Assembly: GCA_949775045.1 (NCBI GenBank)
Contig: OX459096.1
Span: 30,959,475 to 31,023,474 of the forward strand
Direction: 5' to 3'
From: Metridium senile
Taxonomy: Eukaryota; Cnidaria; Anthozoa; Actiniaria; Metridiidae
DNA length: 64,000 nucleotides
Of this stretch, positions 23,607-35,587 are shown piece after piece. The notes below the pieces were generated by a model. It saw only the letters and a program-made list of their open reading frames with translations, ran no database searches and was not told the origin of the DNA. Position 1 is the stretch's first letter; each line of letters opens with the position of its first letter. Made by a program: the position numbers and the translations under genes.

Positions 23607-25003
23607 TTTTGTGTTACTGCAATAGATTATCACATCCACGGTGTTGAAGTTATGCAGTCTCAACATTAAGCAGAAACATACTATCTAGTTTATGGGCGAC
23701 ACTAGAAACTAGCATACTCTATGTTAATCGATCTGATTGGCTGACAAGCTCACTGTATATATATGACTCTTAGACCTGTAGCCATTCGATTAGTAGCCCA
23801 TGAGGGTCTAACTGTTTCAGTATCCACCAACTTGTATGTGAAACTTAGAAAAAGAAGAAAAATGGTAAAACTGGATTCACAAGAGATTCACAAGCATCCA
23901 CCATTGCTTTTCTTTTCTAAGGCTGGCTCTTTTCCCAACCATGAGCTAATAATCCACAGTGGCATACCCAATGATATAATTATCAGGGTTTGTAATAGAC
24001 TTTTAAACGTTTGTGGAAACTTTTGTGACAGTAAACAACAACTCATTGAAATTGGGCAATCGTTTATTATAATGGACGGCCATTTGGAAACAAAACCGTC
24101 AAGATAAAAGAAACAGACCGGTATGGATAACGAATTTCGGCATTTACCAACAAACAAAAACATTACTATATTTACTCATATTTAACCATATTTACTCAAA
24201 TTTTAAATCTTCTAGAAAGGCTCTAATGTCTTATTTTCAGGATATATTCCTCAACATTAAGAACTTCTAGACGATACCATGATAATATATCTTAATATTT
24301 TAGGTGTATTGGTAGTTCAACAATTTTTTCTTCTCTATATCTATATTTATGCTAGTTTAGAACATATTTAATCGCATTTAATCGTACTATATTTACAAAA
24401 CAATATTTACCTATTTACTTGGTGTTGGAACTTATATATTCATTCGGGATGAAATACCCCCCCCCAAAAAATAATACTTATACTAATATGTTACGCATAA
24501 CTTACTCCCTTAGTTATAATTTTTTGGCTTACGGGAGTTCGCCATCTAAATAGAGTGTACTGTAATACTCATATCTTTGTTTTCTATTTACCCCATTTTG
24601 CATTGAATATTTGATAAATACTAAACCTCATGTATGGTCACGTGACCACCCAAATGCTATTCAACAAGCAAAAATTGCAAAAACTCATTAAAACTAAACA
24701 TTTGGTCAAGTTACATGACAACATTTTTAAAGCAACGGTTGAAAAATTAGAAATTAGTGATTTTAGCTAAAATGGCGTCTGACCCAGGCCTTAACATGCT
24801 CGAGTAGTACGACAATTGATAATAAGGAATTTTTGTGACTTCAGTTTTTGTTCTTAAAGCCAATACGCCTTGCTGATGCAAAAAAAATCTTACGCACTCG
24901 ATCTCATTGGCGATTTTTAATTATTATTCACCAGCTGCTCTTCAAATGTAACCTTTAGTCATCATTAGTTTTAGTCAGAGTATAGTTGTTGTACAGTGAA
25001 GGC
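23607..25003. other. Intergenic stretch after the fibrinogen-domain gene
   Basis: The 3' UTR of the upstream gene must begin here, but I see no clear AATAAA near its stop. A 114-codon ORF at 23763-24107 has no recognisable domain and I do not call it. The rest is AT-rich sequence. Confidence 0.5.
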
Positions 25004-25126
25004 ATTTAACCCGTGAAATAGAAATTGCTTTCCTAAAGTGTAATAGTCAAATAGACACAAAAGAAAACAATGGAATTTGAGACTGCTAAGGTGTATTAGC
25101 CTTACATCTATTTCACGGGTTAAATG
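25004..25126. mobile_element. Foldback MITE, ACCCGTGAAAC family
   Basis: It begins TTTAACCCGTGAAATAG and ends CTATTTCACGGGTTAAA, with inverted ends of about 17 bp. It is the closest relative of the copy at 11820. Confidence 0.75.
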
Positions 25127-25170
25127 ATTTCACTCTAAATTAAATGACTTCACTCCAACACCAGTAGTTA

Positions 25171-25293
25171 TAGAGTACAAACATTATACCCGTGAAACAA
25201 GTACTAAATAGTGCTAATTAAACAACAGAAAACAATAGAATTAGCATAAAATATCACTATTTAGTACTATTTATGTTTCATGCTTTTAGAGTG
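25171..25293. mobile_element. Foldback MITE, ACCCGTGAAAC family, second subtype
   Basis: It begins TAGAGTACAAACATTATACC then CGTGAAACAAG and ends TATGTTTCATGCTTTTAGAG. Its arms carry AGTACTAAATAGTGCTAATT and its inverse. It matches the copies at 39490 and 39724. Confidence 0.75.
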
Positions 25294-25299
25294 AAGTCA

Positions 25300-25390
25300 T
25301 TTAACCCGTGAAACAAAGTGTATTAATTAAAGTGTAATAGTCAAATAAGAACAAACGAACACAATAGAATTAGAAAATTTCACGGGTTAA
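25300..25390. mobile_element. Foldback MITE, ACCCGTGAAAC family, shortened
   Basis: It begins TTTAACCCGTGAAACAAAGTG and ends TTTCACGGGTTAA. It starts within about 10 bp of the preceding family member, so two elements sit end to end. Confidence 0.7.
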
Positions 25391-25569
25391 TGAAAACCAC
25401 TATATAGCAGCATTGTACTGTATGTCCAATAACTAATAAATAGTTTGCCCTGATATCTGGTCTTGTGTGCTGCTTTACCCTTTTTTACTAGTCATCCCCG
25501 GTTATACCTATATTTATAACATAGATACATTCTAACACGCGCCATGATTGGTTAAAAAACCGTATAGCT

Positions 25570-25740
25570 ATAAGGTTCAGTTGTGGTTTATACTGATAAC
25601 TGCACTCTGGACAGTTGAAAACACTCGAAAATGAAACTTGCTTTCAGCTCATGCTTTTTGACATTTTCTCGTGTTTTCAACTGTCCATCGTGCAGTTATC
25701 AGAGTATAAACCACGGCTGAGCCTTAGTTATTTGGTAAAC
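25570..25740. mobile_element. Foldback element, about 85-bp arms
   Basis: The left arm GTGGTTTATACTGATAACTG ... GACAGTTGAAAACACTCGAA is mirrored by TTTCTCGTGTTTTCAACTGT ... CAGTTATCAGAGTATAAACC. Almost the whole stretch can pair with itself. Confidence 0.8.
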
Positions 25741-25924
25741 ACCCAGTCCACAGTAGTGCACAGTTTTACATACATACTCTATCGCTCACTCTCACCTAAA
25801 TCATTTTTATGATATTGTATATGTAACAGCAATATGTACAAATTATTTGCAAATCATTGTACTGGTATCAAAGATATGCCTGTTGTTCTGTTGCAATCTC
25901 AACCTAAATAAAAACCAATCCACA

Positions 25925-26213
25925 ATGCCCCTCTCAGTCAGAACATTTAGTCAACACGTATTCTGAGTATGGCACTAAAAAGATGTTAAAAATAACGAAG
26001 ACAAGGATATCATTAAAATACACAATATTTATCGCAATAACCAATTCATTTATTCATATTAATGACGACAATAAAATACGATACAAATATATAGTTCAAG
26101 TTATAATTCCCCTTCCTTATGTCAAAATACCATCTATACTTCAATATTCTGTGTCTTAAAAAAATCTAGAATTAGTCAAAGTTGTTTTACGTTGTATTTT
26201 TGTACGACAGTGA
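25925..26213. repeat. Dispersed 290-bp repeat, copy 2
   Basis: Same-orientation copy of 11940-12227, starting ATGCCCCTCTCAGTCAGAAC. It differs by substitutions and short indels. The two copies bracket the fibrinogen-domain gene. Confidence 0.85.
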
Positions 26214-26490
26214 TTTCAGACCACAAGTAGTCCAAACTAATTGCCATTGTTCATTTACTCGAGCACTTTTGAACCTTCGATTTTTTGTTTGTAAATTTAA
26301 TAAAATTCAGTACAATTCTTAGTGACTTCGTTGTTGTCTTTAATCCTCTGATTTAGTTTCACCTAATTTCGTTCAGGTTTAGATAATAACTCTATGCCAT
26401 TAGCTTAAGTTCGGGGACAGAGGGGAGCACAGGAAGTCACTCAAATAATTATATTTTATTATAATCTCAAGTAAACCACATGCAATAACA

Positions 26491-26602
26491 GCGAGCTTGG
26501 GCTACCTGTGGTTTGACGCCGTAGACCGAATGGATATATGGCGACGAGCTTGGGCTACCTGTGGTTTGACGCCGTATAGACCGAATGGAAATATGGCGAC
26601 CT
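26491..26602. repeat. Tandem duplication, 2 x about 55 bp
   Basis: GCGAGCTTGGGCTACCTGTG, then GTTTGACGCCGTA and GACCGAATGGA, occurs twice in succession. The second unit has a 2-bp insertion. Confidence 0.9.
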
Positions 26603-26693
26603 ATACTATTGTTCTTGACTGGCTAGCCTCGTTCGCACGTTGGAACAAAATGCGCTTTTATATGTATGCGAAACCAGCCAGTGAAGAATAATA

Positions 26694-26699
26694 TTTATT
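26694..26699 (-). promoter_or_regulatory. Candidate polyadenylation signal of the DDHD1-like gene
   Basis: TTTATT on the + strand (AATAAA on the gene strand) lies about 125 bp past the DDHD1-like stop codon. Confidence 0.5.
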
Positions 26700-26824
26700 C
26701 AAATCGGTTGTCATTTCTTGAATGGTGTATTTTTTGTCGTCACACAACGTTTGCTTTGGGGAGGGTGCACTGCGTGACGACATATATATGCATATTTTTT
26801 TCGTTAGATATTTTAGAATTTTCA

Positions 26825-29800
26825 TTAAATAGAAGTTCCCTGTTCAGGCTTTTTCAAGTCTAAAGTATTCTCCAAGACGAATCTAGCGACATCACACGAT
26901 CCCCAGTAGGATATGTGTGATGTAACGGCGGAAAGGTAATTACTCTCCATGTAACCTTCCTTGATGACATAGTCCATACGATCAGTTAATACTAAAACAA
27001 ATGAAATACACATGGTTAGATTATGCAGCTTACACAAGCCGAGATGTAATAGACCTTTTTACCTCCGTATGCAAATTGCCCATTTCAGACCACATGTCAT
27101 TCCCTTAAGAATTGTTCTTTTATGATGAACGTGTTATATTATTTACATGTGAAAGAAACAATTCCCAAGGGTAGCATCACGTGATCTGAAATGGGACAGC
27201 AAACAAGGAAGGTAAAGAGGTCTATTTGGTGCAGTACAGGATGATCTATTACGGGTTTTGTTTTTGTTGAGACAAACTAAACTCGACCGTATCAAGAGAA
27301 GGAAGTTAGTACTTCATCCATATACAAGAGTCAATGCAAGTTGGATTCAAGCTCTATTGTGCAATACTGGGCCAGATTAACTTTGTTCAGAGCTCAATTT
27401 CGTAATAATACGATAGATTTAATCCTTGGCTAGTGCTAACTTTGGATAAACCCAAACAAAAATTATAGATTTAAACCCTCGCATCCGTTATTGGAACGTT
27501 GCGTGACGAGGCTAAACACGGCTGCGGGGGAGACAAGGGTTAGTGCTAATCACCTTGGTTTAACTCAAACCTTAACAAAACCTAGACTTAATCCTGGGTT
27601 TAAGTGGTCATCGAGCTTTCTACATCGGTAGATTATAGATAAATACTCGGTGTAAGAATCCTTCAGTACGCGGTTGTGTCTGTAAAAAAGTTACCTTTAT
27701 TTGGAACCACAACATGCTCACATTTTATCTTCTGCTTCGGAGGCCCTTCATTAGATCCTCCTTCTGCCCCATCAGGTTCGCTACGACCTTCATGTTCATC
27801 AGTGTTCTGGGTCTGTTTCTTCTGGCCGCCAAACCAACCAGACATCCAACCTCTTTTTTCTGGAACGGCCTCGTTACTAGATTCCCCTTTGTCTTGCTCA
27901 AGTGCTTGGGCGTGGTCCACGATGACGACCTCTTCATCCTGAGATTCATTTTCTTCACTTGTTGATGTTGACCTTGATCTACTCTCATCTGTATTCTCTT
28001 TTTGTTTGCTGTAACCAACTCGATAATTAAACAGATTCCACGAGCTTTTAGTGCTTTCAGCTGGTTTAATTTCTTCTTCATAACCGATCTTAGTTTGATC
28101 GAATCGGTGTATTTGAATGGGTTGGATGGAAACATAGTCTTCACTTATCAGGGGTTCCATCCTGTAGGCCTTTATGAGACAAAAACATTAAATAATAGTC
28201 AGAGAATATCTTTCAAGGGAAACATTGATAATATTATGCGTACAAAGCTGATCTGTACGTCAAAACATTTTCCATTATTAATGGTATACAACTAATTGCA
28301 AGAATGTTGTCACACGGAAAAAGAACATTAGCAATTTGGTAAAGGAATAACAAAAGAAAGATTTCAGCTTGATTGATCTTCTTTTGTGTTATAATTAATT
28401 CCTTTACCATAAATTACAAAAGTCAGGACAACGTTTTTGTGTATGTTGTAATAGCTTTCATTGGTTAAGTACAAGTTAACACACACGCACAGAGTACTCT
28501 CACCCAACCAAAGAAAAACAAAACGGGGGATTTAGGTTAGGGTTAGAGGGAGCACATTATCTCAATGGTGTTGTCATTGCTTTGGTTATTTCTATAGAGG
28601 TGTCGGATTAAAATAGTTTTAACTGTTGAAACTTTTTGAGATAGAAAACCAAAACCATTATGAAGTAAATCATTCTTACCACTGGGTCAGCGGGATGGTA
28701 AATGTTGAACATCCTCTTACACACAGACTTTGGTATCACGTGATCTTCTACGTCATCTTGAGGACGGATACCACGAAGAGCCAAAAAGACAGCCAGTGGA
28801 GAGCCAATGTTGAACAGGTTTTCTATCTATTAGCAGTATAATTCATAAGTTGAACTGCCGAGAAAAGGCTTGTATACACAAGACTATCAATAAATAGTCG
28901 AGTAAAGGCCCGTTCACACGAGCGATTTTTGCGGCGATTTGAGGTGCGATTTTTACAGTGATTTTACGGCGATGTAAACGCGCGTGTGAACAACTGGCGA
29001 TTTTACTGTGGCTTTTCAGCTTTTCAGTATAAACTTTTGCTACAAGTTTCTGCGAGTTTTATGAAAAAATGATCATTTTTGATCTTCCTCATCTTTCCAT
29101 GACGGAAAGTAGCTTCACATTTCTTATTGGCGGACTCCTAGTTCTAATTTTCACAGTTTTCTGAAATAAATCGCAGCTGAATCGCGGTCAAATTTGAACA
29201 TGTTCAAAACACTTGCGATATCGCGGCGACGTGAATTTCCAAAATCGCAGTAAAATCGCCGGTTGTTCACACGCGCGAATTTTCATCGCCGTAAAAATCG
29301 CCACGAAAATCGCACTTCAAATCGCCGCAAAAATCGCTCGTGTGAACGGGCCTTTAAGTATACTTTATTATGATATTAGGTTTCTCAAGTTTGCTAATGA
29401 CTAATGCATGGAATGAATTCAATGGTCCTTTTTTAATTATTATACTCAAATTCAAAATTATACAGAAGTTCAACTTCTGCCACAATCATTAAAACTACTA
29501 GGGCATTTACCTTGAATTGTAACGCATAAGGACGGTCGGCATCCTTGGCTGTACTTTCCACATCGTCGCCATCATCTTCTAGTTCAAGCCTGGCCTTCAA
29601 CATGGCTTCTAACTCCATAACATTATTTCTAGCCTTTGCTAACTCAACACGTATATTATCCTTGCGTTTGTTTTTGCCTTTCTTTGAAGGAGACAAATTA
29701 GCTTCTGAAGCAGAAGCAGTTTCAAGTTCGTCTTTACCACCTAGGTTTCTAAGATATGTAAAGCTTTCGGTAAGAAATCCAGTGGGTAGTTCATCCTCTG

Positions 29801-30030
29801 AAAGATGTCTTTCTTCGATTTCCCATAATGAGAGTATATCATAAACTATAACACTGCCCAACGAGTGAGCCACAATTGACACTTTGCCATGTTTTTCTTT
29901 GAAGCTGGGATTGCGGGTGCAGAACCTGTCATAGAGATGATTGATTTCTTGACGAACACCATTGATAATCTGGGAATAAATAATGTATGAATGAACATCT
30001 AAATACACAGAAATACAAATAAGACAAATA

Positions 30031-30091
<61 letters not shown>

Positions 30092-33000
30092 ATAGATAAA
30101 TAAAAAATAAGTACATGTGATGAATAAATATAATGAAAAAATATATGAATAAATAAAAAATAGGTAAATGATTAAAATAAATAAATAAATGAATAAATAA
30201 ATGAATGAATACATGATTAAATAAATGAATAAATAAATAAATGAATAAACAAATAGGTAAATGATTAAAATAAATAGATAAATGAATAAATACATGATTA
30301 AATAAATGAATGAATAAATAAATGAATGAATGAATAAATAAACAAATACATAAATGGATGAACATACAAATAAATAAATGAATAAATAAATATACAAATA
30401 AAACAAACAATTAAATAAATAAATACGTGAATGAGGAAATGAATGAAAAAATAAATAAATAAATATATAAATAAATACATGAATGAATAAGTGAATAAAT
30501 ACATAAATGCATGCATGTATGTATGATAATATGCATCAATTGTCAATGAATTCATCCAATGAATATAAAGTAGCAACCTACCTCATGTCTGTAAAATGGA
30601 CTAGTGTAGTACATAACATCCATCATACTGGTATTTAGTATATTACGAATACCACTCAGAGTCTTGGGTGTGACACTCTCTATAGTACCTACAATAATAA
30701 CAGAGAGAGAGAAAATATCTTTATGAATTGACACTTGGATAAATTGCTTACTGAGGTACGTATGGAGAGTCAATGCTTATTGTTGAAACAAACTGAAAAG
30801 TGACTAGCATTAATGAGTTAAATGGGATCACAAAAAAATGATGTCTGATAAATGAACATAAAAGAAATACAACATATTGAAGATATTATAAGATCTACAA
30901 TATGATTTCACCAAATTGAGTTGTCGCTTGTTTTTTTGTCTTCTTTCCTCATGCAATAACATTTTTTGGAAATGTTAGACTTTACATTTTAAGTACCTTC
31001 ATCAAGCTTTAAAGATGTACGCCATTCCACTGGTAGGAACTCAACACGCTGATCAGAAGGGAATCCAGGTATCTTCTTGTCAATCACTTTCCCAAGACAA
31101 TCACGTAAACTAAAATCAAAACATCAATCAGCAAATTAGTAAGTGGCTTTACAAGTGTAGTGTTTACAGCAGTTCTCAGTCACATGCGCACTGCACGCAT
31201 AAAAAGCACCGCTATAAAACATGAAGTTGGTGGACGTCAATCAAACTTCTGATTTCATTTTCGTGTTGGAATATCTGTGTTTCATCGTAATCTGGAGGCT
31301 GAATTCCCACAACAACCTCTTTGTCGGATTCAGACTTGTTTCGCAGCCCGACTGAAGTAAAAACACCATGCGTCTTGTTAACACAGTTTGATTGACGTCC
31401 ACCAACTTCACGTTTTACAGTGGTGCTTTTTATGCGAGCGGTGCATGTGTGACTGAGAACTGCTGTAAAGGTGTTGTCAATATTGGAAGTTGTTACTCCA
31501 ATGAAGAGCTAAAGCTCGAAACGTCAGTAAAGTTAAGTCAACATTTTTTACTGTGTTACAAATTTCATTATATTACCTATCATTTATATCAAACACCGAC
31601 GCAGCCTATACTAGTTTACTCGCTAGTTTCCATTAATATTGGAAGTAATTAAACATGTGAAGCTATAATGATAATGTATTTATATAGCGCACTTTCTATG
31701 TGTATATATTCAAATGCGCTTTACACATTATAGTTAGCTGTTAGTAATTAGTATATATTAGTGTAGGCCTTTCACTGAGGATGGTCGTGACCTGCGTCCT
31801 TAGTCGTTCTTTTACGTCCCCCCTATAATGTGATGTTTTAAAAATAGCCCACACCATGCAATTTAGGAATCAGAAGGAAAATAAAAACTACTGCAAGGGA
31901 AAATACCGCTCTACATGCATCTATATACAAAATGAGAAATAATAGTAAAATGATATTAATTTTTCTCACAAATGTTGAAGGTTTGAACTGTGACGTTTTG
32001 AGAGCTATTGCAAGTCTTCATTAGTTGAGGGGTAGATTAAAGATGAATTATGTGTCCTCAAGTATAAATTTTGATGGAAGAAGTATTGCTATGAAAATGT
32101 CTACTTACGAATTAGCATTTCTGACAATGTTACTCATGTTTAATAACTGACCAATACCATGAACAACAAACACTAGATGGGTTATTTCACATGGTTTGTC
32201 TGTCTCCAGTGAGTCTGTATGATAACCACGATGTATTGGGCTTGCAGCTGTAACATAAGTTGTGTTGGAAAAAGTTTATTGATAAGCAAACCCTTTCAAC
32301 TTTGTGTAGTTTGTGTAAAAAGCTTATTTGAGAGTGTATAGTAACTGTTGAAACACCATACAAAGCAGGTACATCAATGCTGTATTATTTAGCTGTGTAT
32401 ATAAATGTAGCTAGTTAAAAAAACAACATTTGAATTACGAATACTGAATAGTGTATTACAAGACTGAAAATCATTGACTTTTGGTCTAAATCATTAACTT
32501 AAAGTAGAAAGATTTGTGTTAAATATTGAACTGGTATATTGATTTGTTGAGTATATATATACGGAATTATTCAAGTATGTAATTGTCATATGAAAAATGA
32601 ACAACAATAGAAAAAGTTCAGCTTGAGCAATTTTTTGTCTTAACTAAATCCTTTCCCACTACCTAGTATATCAAGGCTCGGCTACCTAGCAGGATAGCGC
32701 ATTTTCCATATATATTTGGGCGTGACAAGGGGGAAAGCTAGGTGGCTGAGCCTTGATATACTAGGTAGCCGAGCCTTGATAACCCAAGGGGCCTTCCAGC
32801 CTTGGAGTAAATTTGCAATGAACAGTATTCGGTTATATAGCGAGTTGTTATTGTGGATATACGCTTTCAAATGGATTTTATCGAGCACAGCATTTATCTA
32901 TTAATGGATTATGAAAGTTCAACATGAAAGGTAATAAAAGAGATGTTAGAATTCCTTTTTATTGATAATTCTCAAACAAATTAACTCAATGTATCCTACA

Positions 33001-34775
33001 GCTCATGATTAAACCTTTTTTAATCAGTTATAACATTCCTTCTAGAGAGTATGCCACTACAGATAAAATGATCTAGAGTACCTGAAGATAAACCAATCTT
33101 AGTGCCAACACCTCTAATAATCCTAGATTTGATATCATCCCAGTACAGCCATACATCTGTGATGTCATTCCATTCAACATAGTAGCCTTTAAGAGACAAC
33201 CGTCCTAGTGCTAGAAACAAAACATTTTTGAATGATATATAAGTCACCATGTTAGCATGACCAAACTGGGCTTCCAGTGGTAAATATGATGTATGTTTAT
33301 TATGTGGAATGCAACATAAATTTTACCTTCTGATTTGGCTTTGTCATCTTCCTCTAATGGTCCTACGTGAAATCCCTACAGCACAATAATGACATTAGTA
33401 ACAGAACATGTCCCCACCAGATGTCAACATCATTATCACCATCAACATTAGAATCACCATTATCATCATTGTTTTCATTTTCAACATTATTGCCACCATC
33501 ACTACCACATAATAATTTTTCATCTAGATGATGTATTCATTACCATTGCTCGCCATATTGTCTGATGTGAGTTCTCTATTTGTTGTCCATCTTCTTCAGC
33601 AATTGGTTGCCAAAGATCAGGTGAAGTGGGGGCACCTATGAACCATGTTCCTCTACAGACATTTAATCCACTGTCTAAAAACAACACATCAATAAAAATA
33701 AGGATCACATCATATACTTCATCGTATCGAGCACTCTCAATGGATGATTTGAACTATATATTTCATATATATACTGGTGAACTTAACCCTAGTGGTGAGC
33801 AAGGACTAGATGTTATCAAAAAGCCTATTAACCTTTTTCGAGCATTTAAAATTGTATACAAGCAGAGATTCCTTTTTTTTGCAATAGTAAATAGCTGATT
33901 AGGCAAATAAAAATCCGTATTTCTAATTCTCATCACTTACATATTCATATTGATTATTTTTCCATGTCTATACTAACTATCAGGACATTTACGTAGTCAA
34001 CAAATACTGAAAAAAACCCTTTTAAAAACACAAAACAATGAATAAACAGATAAATTATTGAGTAAAAACATAGTTGTAGATCAATAATTAAATGAATGTG
34101 CAAGTAAATGAGTAAAATAAATGAGTGCATATATAGCTAAACGAAAGAAAGAATTGAAAGTAATTAGAAACGAAAAACAGGAAATACCAAAATGAATATA
34201 ATAAATGTTTCCACAAAGAAAAGGGAACAACGAATGATAAATAGATAGACGATTTATCAAATAATGATTCAGTTGAAAAGTGGTAGCTTTATGCAGCTTA
34301 CTACAAGTTGTTATTTATAAGTTAGACCATTAGCATACAATCACACAATGTAATTAAGTTACAACTGCATACAACTGCAGACAATACCTTTCCAGTATAT
34401 TGCAGTACATAATCTAGCAACAACATCGACTTCATACAATCCTCCTTTAACAATCGGTAACTCATACAGTACGGAAGTATTCAAGGGTTTGTCAGGATCA
34501 GACTCTTGACTGTTTTTCTCTAATTCATTGATTTTCCTGTAACACTCTTCTATTGCAAGTGAGTCTCGACCACAAAAAGGAACCCATCGTTTATCTTCTT
34601 TGCAAAACCAACGAACTCTTTCAGGCCTCAATCCCTGGAGAGCATCGAGATGATGAGCAATGCTGGGTGGTCTTTTAAGGTTTGGTGGTGGAGGTCTTGG
34701 TGGTTTGGTTGGCTTAGATGGTGAGCTAGATGGACTTGAAGCCTTCGAAGTTTCGTTAGGATCTTCGTCATCCAT
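26825..34775 (-). CDS. DDHD1: DDHD1-like intracellular phospholipase A1, 11 exons, 767 aa
   Basis: Exons in gene order: 34388-34775, 33544-33674, 33327-33375, 33082-33210, 32109-32247, 30997-31109, 30582-30688, 29511-29969, 28680-28826, 27695-28169, 26825-26991. Every junction keeps phase. The Ser/Pro-rich N-terminus (1-38) is followed by a WWE-like stretch (RWFCKEDKRWVPFC). HGIGQ lies at 262-266, and the lipase nucleophile motif AHSLG has Ser 388. The C-terminal DDHD domain comprises NIGSPLAVFLALRG (511-524), NIYHPADPVAYR (546-557) and, after a low-complexity insert, DRMDYV with SHISYW (716-742). Family members hydrolyse phosphatidic acid and related phospholipids in the cytosol or on membranes. 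Human DDHD1 is about 900 aa, with the extra length in unconserved parts. The first Gly of a strict GxSxG is Ala here, which the family tolerates. DDHD1 fits better than DDHD2. The upstream CCGCCATTTTG at 34949 on may be part of the promoter. Confidence 0.9.
27050..27235. mobile_element. Foldback element in DDHD1-like intron 10
   Basis: Inverted ends AATAGACCTTTTTACCTCC and GGTAAAGAGGTCTATTT. Inside them ATTTCAGACCACATG pairs with CACGTGATCTGAAAT, and AAGAATTGTTCTTT pairs with AAAGAAACAATTC. Confidence 0.75.
28907..29355. mobile_element. Foldback element with CGATTTT-rich arms, DDHD1-like intron 8
   Basis: The left end AAAGGCCCGTTCACACGAGC then GATTTTTGCGGCGATTTGAG is mirrored by CTCGTGTGAACGGGCCTTT at the right. 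The arms are built from repeated GCGATTTT and AAAATCGC units. It lies 80 bp upstream (gene sense) of exon 9. Confidence 0.85.
30030..30525. repeat. (AAAT)n / (TGAA) tetranucleotide tract in DDHD1-like intron 7
   Basis: Pure AAAT repeats at 30034-30094 pass into degenerate AATAAATGAATAAATG arrays up to the exon 7 donor region. The long minus-strand ORFs (repeated YLFI) are repeat products. One of them runs into real exon 8, making a false fusion. Confidence 0.92.
31165..31470. mobile_element. Foldback element in DDHD1-like intron 5
   Basis: The left arm TTTACAGCAGTTCTCAGTCA ... GTTGGTGGACGTCAATCAAA (to 31249) is mirrored by TTTGATTGACGTCCACCAAC ... TGACTGAGAACTGCTGTAAA (31386-31470). The spacer is about 136 bp. 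It is followed directly by the hammerhead-like repeat. Confidence 0.88.
31484..31585 (+). repeat. Dispersed repeat carrying a hammerhead-ribozyme-like motif, copy 1
   Basis: TTACT (31493) ... AATGA-AGAGCTAAAGCTC-GAAAC-GTC-AGTAA (to 31530) resembles a type I hammerhead: helix I TTACT/AGTAA, helix II GAGC/GCTC, and the GAAAC..GTC core. The strand that should read CTGATGA reads CCAATGA, so this copy is probably inactive. The shared tract, down to GTGTTACAAATTTC, recurs at 59446-59530. Such ribozymes are known in Penelope-like retroelements. No reverse transcriptase is adjacent here. Confidence 0.5.
32658..32785. mobile_element. Foldback element in DDHD1-like intron 4
   Basis: CCTAGTATATCAAGGCTCGG then CTACCTAG is repeated inverted as CTAGGTGGCTGAGCCTTGAT then ATACTAGG. 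A further CCGAGCCTTGAT trails at the right. Confidence 0.8.
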
Positions 34776-35018
34776 TTTTGCTTGTTATTCAAACCCGGAG
34801 CCAGATCTCTCGATCACAAATAGGACACAGCATATGATGTGTTTGTTTACAGATTAAAGCTCTATTTGTTTTCTAAACTGGTTAAGATCGTACCGCGTGA
34901 TGTCATTTACTGGAAACGTTGCTATTTTGGAAATTCGCATCATCGTCCGCCATTTTGAATATATTTACGCGAAATTCCGCTGACCTACAATGACAGTGGT
35001 GTCTTGATCTTTAAAATT
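34776..35018. promoter_or_regulatory. 5' flank of the DDHD1-like gene
   Basis: The stretch before the gene's ATG (reading leftward) should contain its 5' UTR and promoter. CCGCCATTTTG at 34949-34959 resembles a YY1-type initiator motif on the gene strand (CAAAATGGCGG). No TATA box is evident. Confidence 0.35.
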
Positions 35019-35587
35019 ATGGAGAGCCTTTTGTGCCAAAAATACAAATCGCTAGTGCTAAAATACCAATCGAAAGCGCTGACTACAAATCTCTAGTGCT
35101 AAAATACCAATCGAAAGCGCTGACAACAAATCGCTAGTGCTATCTAACAACCGCTTTTGCATGTTGTTGTTGCTGGCGCTGAACATATCATTTCCTGGTG
35201 AAAGTGCAAAAAAAAAATATGGGGCGCTATTATCGATTGGCTATTGATCTTTGAATACCACTTTGAAGTCACGTATTTCCACACGAACTCGAGTTCACTT
35301 TGCGCCTTCTTCTATACATATCGTTGTTAATTTATAATTGCTATTATTTTCACTTTATTTTTACTTTTTTTTTTACATTTTATTTACTTTTCTTTTATTA
35401 ATTTCTTTTACCATTAGTATCATACCTCCGTTTGCTCTACACTTACAGTCGGTTCATACATATCGCCCTTGCATTAAACACTTTATGAACTCAATGTATA
35501 TTAAAATAACACCAGATATTTCTCGCATTAAAATGAGAATTATACCACCTACAACATAAAGAAACACTTCTACATAAGCAATTAAGA

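Noticed and set aside
23763..24107. 114-codon ORF after the fibrinogen-domain gene
   Set aside because: No domain, no splice or promoter support, and an equally long antisense ORF overlaps it.
29433..30410. 325-codon minus-strand ORF
   Set aside because: It joins the (AAAT)n intron tract to true DDHD1-like exon 8. Only 29511-29969 is exon.
31660..31740. Possible SINE or LINE 3' end (TTTATATAGCGCACTTTC ... CAAATGCGCTTTACA)
   Set aside because: The phrase resembles common invertebrate retroelement tails, but boundaries and family could not be supported.
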